NCBI GenBank assembly: GCA_030141605.1
Contig: JAQGDQ010000044.1
Span: 52,501 to 116,500, forward strand
Length of the DNA: 64,000 nucleotides
Reading direction: 5' to 3'
Source of the DNA: Tubiluchus corallicola
Lineage: Eukaryota > Priapulida > Priapulimorpha > Priapulimorphida > Tubiluchidae
Shown in pieces: positions 58,801-64,000 of the stretch. Position 1 is the first letter of the stretch. Each line of letters begins with the position of its first letter. The position numbers and the translations under genes were made by a program. The notes under the pieces were generated by a model. That model did no database searches. It saw only the letters and a list, made by a program, of their open reading frames with translations, and had not been told where the DNA came from.

Positions 58801-61800
58801 CAGTCAAACCGCCGCTCCGGACACCTTGCACAAATATTCCGGGACTATGTGGTGGTCCACTAGTAATGCTACAGTTAAAGGCATGCAAATTTTTAACAAC
58901 TAAAGTACATACATAATGACATCCTATTTAAACAATGAAGCAAGTAAGATTTTGAGACACGTTACTCCATCAGACTATAGCCAATCTGGGAAAAGCCTAA
59001 CAGACTGTGTCTTGTCATATTTAATTCCTAATACAGAATTTCAAAACTAAAATGTAATCATTTTCAATGCACGAAGTGCAGCATTTACCATAAGCGCAAA
59101 AATGATTTACATGAAGCTGTAAAACAGCTAAAAACAATCCTAAAAATGTGCTCAATGTATATTACAAATAACACACATTGATAGTTTTAATTTTGAGGTA
59201 CTTTCAATTTAATAGGTAAACAATTAGCATTATTACCAAGAAGTAACATTTTTCATCTCTAAATTTAAATCCAGATCAAATAATTAAACTGAAAGCTCAT
59301 CTACATCTAATTAGTATATTTACTTGTAATCCTATTATCATTATTTGTGTTTTATTACAGGCTGCTAATCCTAGCATCTGATTGACGAGACAGAGTGGTG
59401 CAATAGAAAAGGTCTATGAAAATGTGGAAATAAACTGTAAGAAATAACTAGAAACAGAAATAGAACTGTTTGGTGTGATTTAAAATTCATTGCAAAGTTT
59501 TTAATGTAAAAGCGCATTCTCAAGACTACCTGGGACTCCTTTTCAGAAAGAGTCAAACAATTTCTCGTAGAATCATGATACGAGTACTCAAAAATTCATC
59601 CAGGAAATTAAAATTTATAAACCAAAAACTGAGTAAAAGTTTCCAACTTTTATGAATAAAATATTTTACTTATAAAATTTTAATAATAATTATACAAGCA
59701 ATTGACAGGCAGTTTACAATTCTTTTTCACTATTTTATAAAGCTGAAGAATCTTAATTTTATAAAACTGAAGAACCTTAATGAGACTGACCTAATTGCAA
59801 TTTCTGAGGGTAAACTGATCATATGAATCTAGGCTCATATTAATCACTAACCATTATAATCCTAACGGTCAAGATAATTACTAATAATGTTACAGACCCA
59901 TATTTAATTAAATTTTGATATCAAACTTGAAAGATACGAAATGTAAAAATTTAGTACAGCCTGGAATTGAACCAGCAATCTTTTGCATTACCAATTTAAG
60001 CAGAAGGTCCTTGTTTCAAATCCGTGCTGTATACTAACTTTTTCATATTTTCTGTCTTTTAAGTTTGGTACCATAATCTAATTAATTGTGGGTTCGTAAT
60101 ATCACTAGGCTCGTATGGACATTTGAAACTCTATCAGGATTTGAACAGGTGATCTAGAATATGAATAACCTTACCTGCAACCTAGACTATTACCGATCAC
60201 ATTGATAAATACTTTGACATCACGTTGGTACTTCGGATTAGTTTTGTCAATCTCCACGTACTTCCACGTAACCGGATCTCTTGCGCTCCTAAAACAAACA
60301 AATCATTCGAAATGATGCCAATAAATGAACTGCATAAAGAAAAACAGCCACGACAAACTTGTGTCTAATGTATTTTGAGAAAGATCACATCATGTACACT
60401 ACAGAAATCATGAAGTGAGTTTATTTATCATCATTACAACCAAAAGGTTGAATTACTGCACAGCATAAAATTACAAAAATATGACATATTTTGTGTATAT
60501 ACGTATATATAGTATTTGCTACCATCTGAAATACTCCTTACTTAGATGCAAAACAGAGAGATTCAAGAACAGAGAGATTTATCTCATGTGTTTATTTAAT
60601 TTCTAAACTTAAGTTTAGACTCATTTTAATTCATTTCATTCATGTATCTTGCAACAGTGTAATAGTACTCTTTGTCATATGTTCTTATTCTTTTCTTTTA
60701 AAATACTTGTATTCTTTTAAAATTTTTATATATGGAAATCATTAGTAGTTGCTTGCGTTTAAAGACTAAAAATACTACTTACAATTTGTAGGGCAGCATT
60801 CCAACACCTAAATAAGCAAATAAATAATAATGAGTGGACAAATCTACGTACTTTAATTATATATCATAACATTTAAATAAAAAACATGTTTTAACATATA
60901 AAATATATAAATCTACAGTGGCGACTCGTGGGGGTGCTGCTTCAGAAAATTTTTGCCCATTGTTTTAATATTGTGTAACAAACATATGTAATTTTATTGT
61001 TGTAATTATATTTGAAGATCAGGTGTTGAAAGGCTTCTTTTCTTAACTGCAGCTTTCTCATGGAGAGACAATTGTGAAAAATTAAGCTGTTGTAGTTCAC
61101 TTACAGTCACAGAACTTATTTCTTGAGAAAGCAAGGCGGCGCCCATTGTTAAACAATTTATGTTTTATGCGCACACGCTAAGTTTACACTTTTATCAGAT
61201 CAAAGAATATGAGGGTACACGGTAAGCATGTGGCAATTGTTACTGTGTTCGGAGACAGTACTTTTCTAACTACCAGCAGACGTTAGCGTACAGCATGCTA
61301 TCTCAGACACGTGCGCATGGCTGCAAGCGCATAACAGCCAAACACCACGTGTCTTGGGATGTGAAACAAATTTTACTGCCCTCATGTGCTCCGGTTCCAC
61401 ACATGTATAAAAAAAGAACTAAAGAAAAATAATTATTATACCGAATATTATCAATAACAATGAATGAAAACAGGGGGCGCTGCAGTACCACAGTACCTAT
61501 ACATGAGCCGCCACTGTAAATCTACATCAGTTTTATTTAATTTACTCGTCAATATCATATATATCATATGCCCATTACGTCTATTGTAGACATTCGGCAG
61601 ACAGAACTAAAATAAAACAATGACAGGTAAACACAACAAGCCAAGTCACGGCCCTAATACAGGAAATACAGAAAATCATATTTGATGTTTGAAAAACACT
61701 TGCTGTGATAAGTGCAGTCATCTGATTTGATGACTCGAGTGCTCGCTGCTTTGTTAAATGAATATCTCAGCAAACTGGCATTTTTATAGCCAGTATTGAA

Positions 61801-63678
61801 TAGGGTAGTGACAATCACGTTTAACTAAATAACACCTGAAATATCTCACACCTTTTTGACTATTTAAACGTTCCCATGAATGACTATACCATAATTTCCA
61901 TCCTGAGCAACGTCTTGTTAAAAAGAATTACATATCCTGTATTCTCCCTCTTAACAGGTATTACGTAGCTGTTGCAAAGATTTCCCATAGTGGAAGTGAT
62001 AAGATGCAAAATGTGAAATGAATGCTGTAATCTTGCACATGAACTTAGTCGTACTTCTGAAGGGTAATCAACAGGGTCGTTTTTAAGCCAATTAGAGAGA
62101 TTTGTTCAAATTGGGCCCCGCGCCAAGAGGGACCTTGTACACACCCGAGATGAAGACACTATGATGAATTGATGAGTGTCCAGTGTGCATGAAGTTTCTT
62201 GATACTGTGAAGAAGGGAAACCATTCAGTCTGTCCTCGTATATCTGTGTTTCAATATGTTTTTGCTAATTTTTTATTTGTTTTGTAATTTCAGTTCATCG
62301 TCGTCATTTACATTTTAAAAAATGTAACTGACAAACCTTCTTATTAGTTAGATCGTCATTGGATATTAATTTTACTAATTTGTGGACGATATTCCAGCCC
62401 TCAACACAAATTAAAAAATGCCTACGGTCAACAATTTCAAAGAAACTAAACAATCTGATGATGCTATCCATAAAAAAATGACATTATAAAAACCAGTGAC
62501 TTTGAAACGATTTTGAAAGATTTCAAGAGTAATAAAGCCAGAAATCTCTGTTTTTAAAAGGCCAATGCACAAAAAGTATGCCAGTAATTATCTTTACTTA
62601 TAATTAAACATTAAAACTTTCATATGGGCTTTAAATTTTTAGTATATTATCATGGCTAATGATGGAACCTCAAGCCCTCAACACTTTTTTTCAACCCTTT
62701 TTGCCTGAGACTGGCATAACACACGAAGCACAGAATAGCAATCTTTGGCTTTTGTAGGGTAAATGGCCCCACTAACGATTTTCTGATTGGGCCCCGCACT
62801 TCTTAGCACCAGCCCTGGTAATTAATGTTGCAAAAACCACAAGACGCTATGTTACCCATGAGGATCTTGCTACTAAATTTAGCTTCATTAACATAAACAA
62901 TTTAGAGCTTTAAATAATAACTCAAATTTAAAAGGATTAAATTAATCAATAAACTTCATTAAATTACCTCTAACTTTGAGAATAACATTCGGCCTTTGCT
63001 TGATGATGTTCAAAGCTTCTTCATGAGTACATTTGTCCAATGCATAAGTGTTCACTCTGACGATGTGGTCTCCAACCTAAACAGTGGAAGATAAAAGCAA
63101 CACTTAGATAAACAGCATTAAAATAATTATTGAAAAATCAGTCACTTTTGCACGAATAAATAAACCTTTGGTTAACATTAAATGTCACTGGAATTCGAAC
63201 CCAAGACCTTCTGTTGTCCAGGCAGCTATGCTAACTAAGTTAAGCTTACGTCTTAAATTTTTTTAAACCTTTTAATTTAGTATTGCTTTTAATTTAGTTC
63301 ATAGAATTAAACTTGTACTATGTCTTGATGCAATTAGGAATGTGATTCCTCGTTGACAGGCCTGTAGTGGTTTATAGTGTAAATTTCTTGTCTGAAAAAC
63401 TGGTGCGTCTGTGGTGTAATAGCCACCATAGCTGCTCAGAATGTGGAAGGTACTGGGTTCAAGTCCAAGCGAGGTAAAAAAATGTTTATACGTCTACATT
63501 GGTATTGCTTTTGTATGTTCACAGAATTACTAAATAAAAATACAATAAACTTACTTCAAAAAAGTCACATTAGATGTGAGAAGAGAAGATAAAAAAACTA
63601 TTACCTGTAAACCTTGATTGTGAGCTTGAGATTCACGTATAACTTCAGAAACGTAGATTTCAGTGCCATGTTCAGCAC
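49878..63678 (-). CDS. USH1C: Harmonin (USH1C) orthologue, 3' fifteen exons
   Basis: Harmonin is a PDZ scaffold of tip-link and microvillar adhesion complexes. Exons, 5' to 3': 63605-63678, 62968-63076, 60783-60807 (25 bp), 60175-60288, 58724-58868, 56929-56985, 55845-56305, 55335-55471, 55084-55184, 53382-53527, 53087-53126, 51211-51264, 50882-50987, 50293-50402 and 49878-49925; all phases join. Second half of PDZ1: GLQ/VGDHIVRVN...CTHEEALNII. PDZ2: VFINVIGNSLGCSITSGP...GLEIGDQIMQCNG. Linker: Ser-rich stretch with repeated DTLQSQQS-like units, then a charged coiled-coil-like piece (EKSRQQQLQEKRNLE). PDZ3: GVALEGGTDS...GGLKKGDQLLMVNG. The order and wording match vertebrate harmonin throughout. 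The product ends in KKDDV. The N-terminal domain and the start of PDZ1 lie beyond the right edge. The 51211 exon uses a GTTAGT donor, chosen to keep frame. Confidence 0.93.
50471..50848 (+). mobile_element. MITE family A, copy 4, in USH1C intron
   Basis: Left end AATACGCCTTTTCACAG, right end GGAACTGTGAAAAGGTTTATT; interior motifs as in the other copies. It ends about 30 bases from the donor of the USH1C exon 50882-50987. Confidence 0.88.
53725..54072 (+). mobile_element. Repeat family B copy with internal deletion, in USH1C intron
   Basis: The left part has TTTTATATCACTTACATG and CTATGACCATTAGATGCAAA; the right part has TTTACATAAGTCTTTCAAACA and ends in CTTCCCCTTTAG. The middle block is shorter than in the copy at 54323. 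Confidence 0.65.
54323..54772 (-). mobile_element. Repeat family B, complete copy (450 bp), in USH1C intron
   Basis: Bounded by TTAAAGGGGAAGAAAAG at 54323 and GTTGCCCTTTAA at 54772, that is TTAA plus AAAGG-type inverted ends. The interior on the minus strand matches the plus-strand copies at 39082 and 53725. No transposase. It is the best reference copy in the window. Confidence 0.72.
56443..56850. mobile_element. Possible DNA transposon remnant in USH1C intron
   Basis: The left end has CCATCTTAATGCATGGGCAGG and the right end, inverted, GCATCTTAACATCATCACAGG with GCCCTTGGGCAA. The match is limited to the CATCTTAA core and G/C-rich subterminal blocks. The boundaries are uncertain. Confidence 0.4.
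59945..60160. repeat. tRNA-derived SINE relics in USH1C intron
   Basis: A minus-strand B-box-like GGTTCAATTCC (near 59965) follows GGTAATGCAAAAGATTGC. A second B-box-like patch on the plus strand (GTTTCAAATCC, near 60012) and a third at 60140 are present. Several decayed copies probably overlap. Confidence 0.5.
60916..61516. mobile_element. hAT-like non-autonomous element 2 (601 bp), perfect TSD
   Basis: Termini CAGTGGCGACTCGTG and, inverted, CAGTGGCGGCTCATG. It is flanked on both sides by TAAATCTA (60908-60915 and 61517-61524), a perfect 8-bp target duplication. No transposase. It lies in the USH1C intron between the 60783 and 62968 exons. Confidence 0.92.
62072..62817. mobile_element. hAT-like non-autonomous element 3 (746 bp)
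   Basis: Flanks GTAATCAA (62064-62071) and GTAATTAA (62818-62825) form an 8-bp duplication with one mismatch. Termini start CAGGGTCG and, inverted, CAGGGCTG; both arms share ATTGGGCCCCGC, which is subterminal. No coding sequence. Same USH1C intron as element 2. Confidence 0.82.
63186..63250 (-). repeat. tRNA-derived SINE, minus strand
   Basis: Minus-strand A-box-like TTAGTTAGCATAGCTGCC and B box GGTTCGAATTC at tRNA spacing, in an USH1C intron. The 3' flank shares TATTGCTTTT...AGAATTA with the plus-strand copy at 63405. Confidence 0.6.
63405..63530 (+). repeat. tRNA-derived SINE, plus strand
   Basis: A-box-like TGTGGTGTAATAGCCACC and B box GGGTTCAAGTCC, followed by a tail with TATTGCTTTT and ACAGAATTA. 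It is in the USH1C intron upstream of the 62968-63076 exon. Confidence 0.6.
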
Positions 63679-64000
63679 CTGCAAGACATGCATAAAAGTT
63701 GAAAACATTTAGAATAAACTAAAAAAGTTATAAAAACAGTACACAAAATTGAAAAATCTTAAGCTGTCAAAGACATCTGTTTAAAACTATGTTTATATAG
63801 TTTAGTCAGAAAGAGCTGAACTTTTTCAGCCATCAAATACCCTTTCTTCTAACTTCAGCTAAAACTTACTTCTCTCGGACAGAAAAAATACTTCCTTCAG
63901 CCACAAAATGAACTCTTTTTTAGTCAGAATGGAATTTCTTTTGGACAGAATATAAAAAATTTCATTTAACCAAATAACATACTTCTTTCAGCTAACAAAT

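Noticed and set aside
63405-63480. Functional tRNA gene
   Set aside because: A and B boxes are present but acceptor and anticodon stems do not form convincingly by eye; a SINE is the better reading.
1-64000. CRISPR arrays, operons or prokaryotic systems
   Set aside because: No direct-repeat/spacer pattern; introns and animal gene families show eukaryotic nuclear DNA.

Overview
The window is AT-rich animal (metazoan) nuclear DNA. Evidence: multi-exon genes with GT-AG introns, recognisable orthologues of animal genes (PIGG, USH1C/harmonin), rhodopsin-class GPCRs, and BEL/Pao, CR1/Jockey-type and hAT-like transposable elements. The species cannot be read from the sequence. Single-exon GPCR clusters and many MITEs suggest an invertebrate, perhaps a cnidarian or similar lineage; that is a guess.

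Layout. 1-7.3 kb: a non-autonomous MITE (family A) split by a decayed BEL/Pao LTR retrotransposon (497-6857). 7.3-12.6 kb: a LINE with two intact ORFs. 12.6-26.8 kb: a minus-strand tandem cluster of five intact single-exon class A GPCR genes plus two GPCR pseudogenes. 29.0-41.4 kb: plus-strand PIGG (GPI ethanolamine phosphate transferase 2), twelve recognised exons reaching the stop codon; the first exons, with the start of the catalytic domain, were not found. 42.7-47.2 kb: a second minus-strand GPCR group, adenosine-receptor-like, two intact genes flanking one truncated copy. 49.9-63.7 kb: the 3' fifteen exons of a minus-strand USH1C/harmonin orthologue covering PDZ1 (from its middle), PDZ2, a low-complexity/charged linker and PDZ3; its 5' end lies beyond the right edge.

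The genes do not form a pathway. PIGG acts in GPI-anchor synthesis in the ER. Harmonin is a scaffold of stereocilia and microvillar tip-link complexes in other animals. The GPCRs are probably lineage-specific chemoreceptor-like or ligand-unknown receptors that expanded by local duplication. Much of the remaining DNA is repeats: four copies of MITE family A, a TTAA-flanked family B, three hAT-type MITEs with 8-bp target duplications, a fold-back element, tRNA-derived SINE relics and microsatellites. No clearly undescribed biological system is visible. The most notable items are the GPCR clusters with decayed copies, the dated nesting of BEL inside a MITE, and a harmonin terminal stop codon embedded in a splice-donor consensus.
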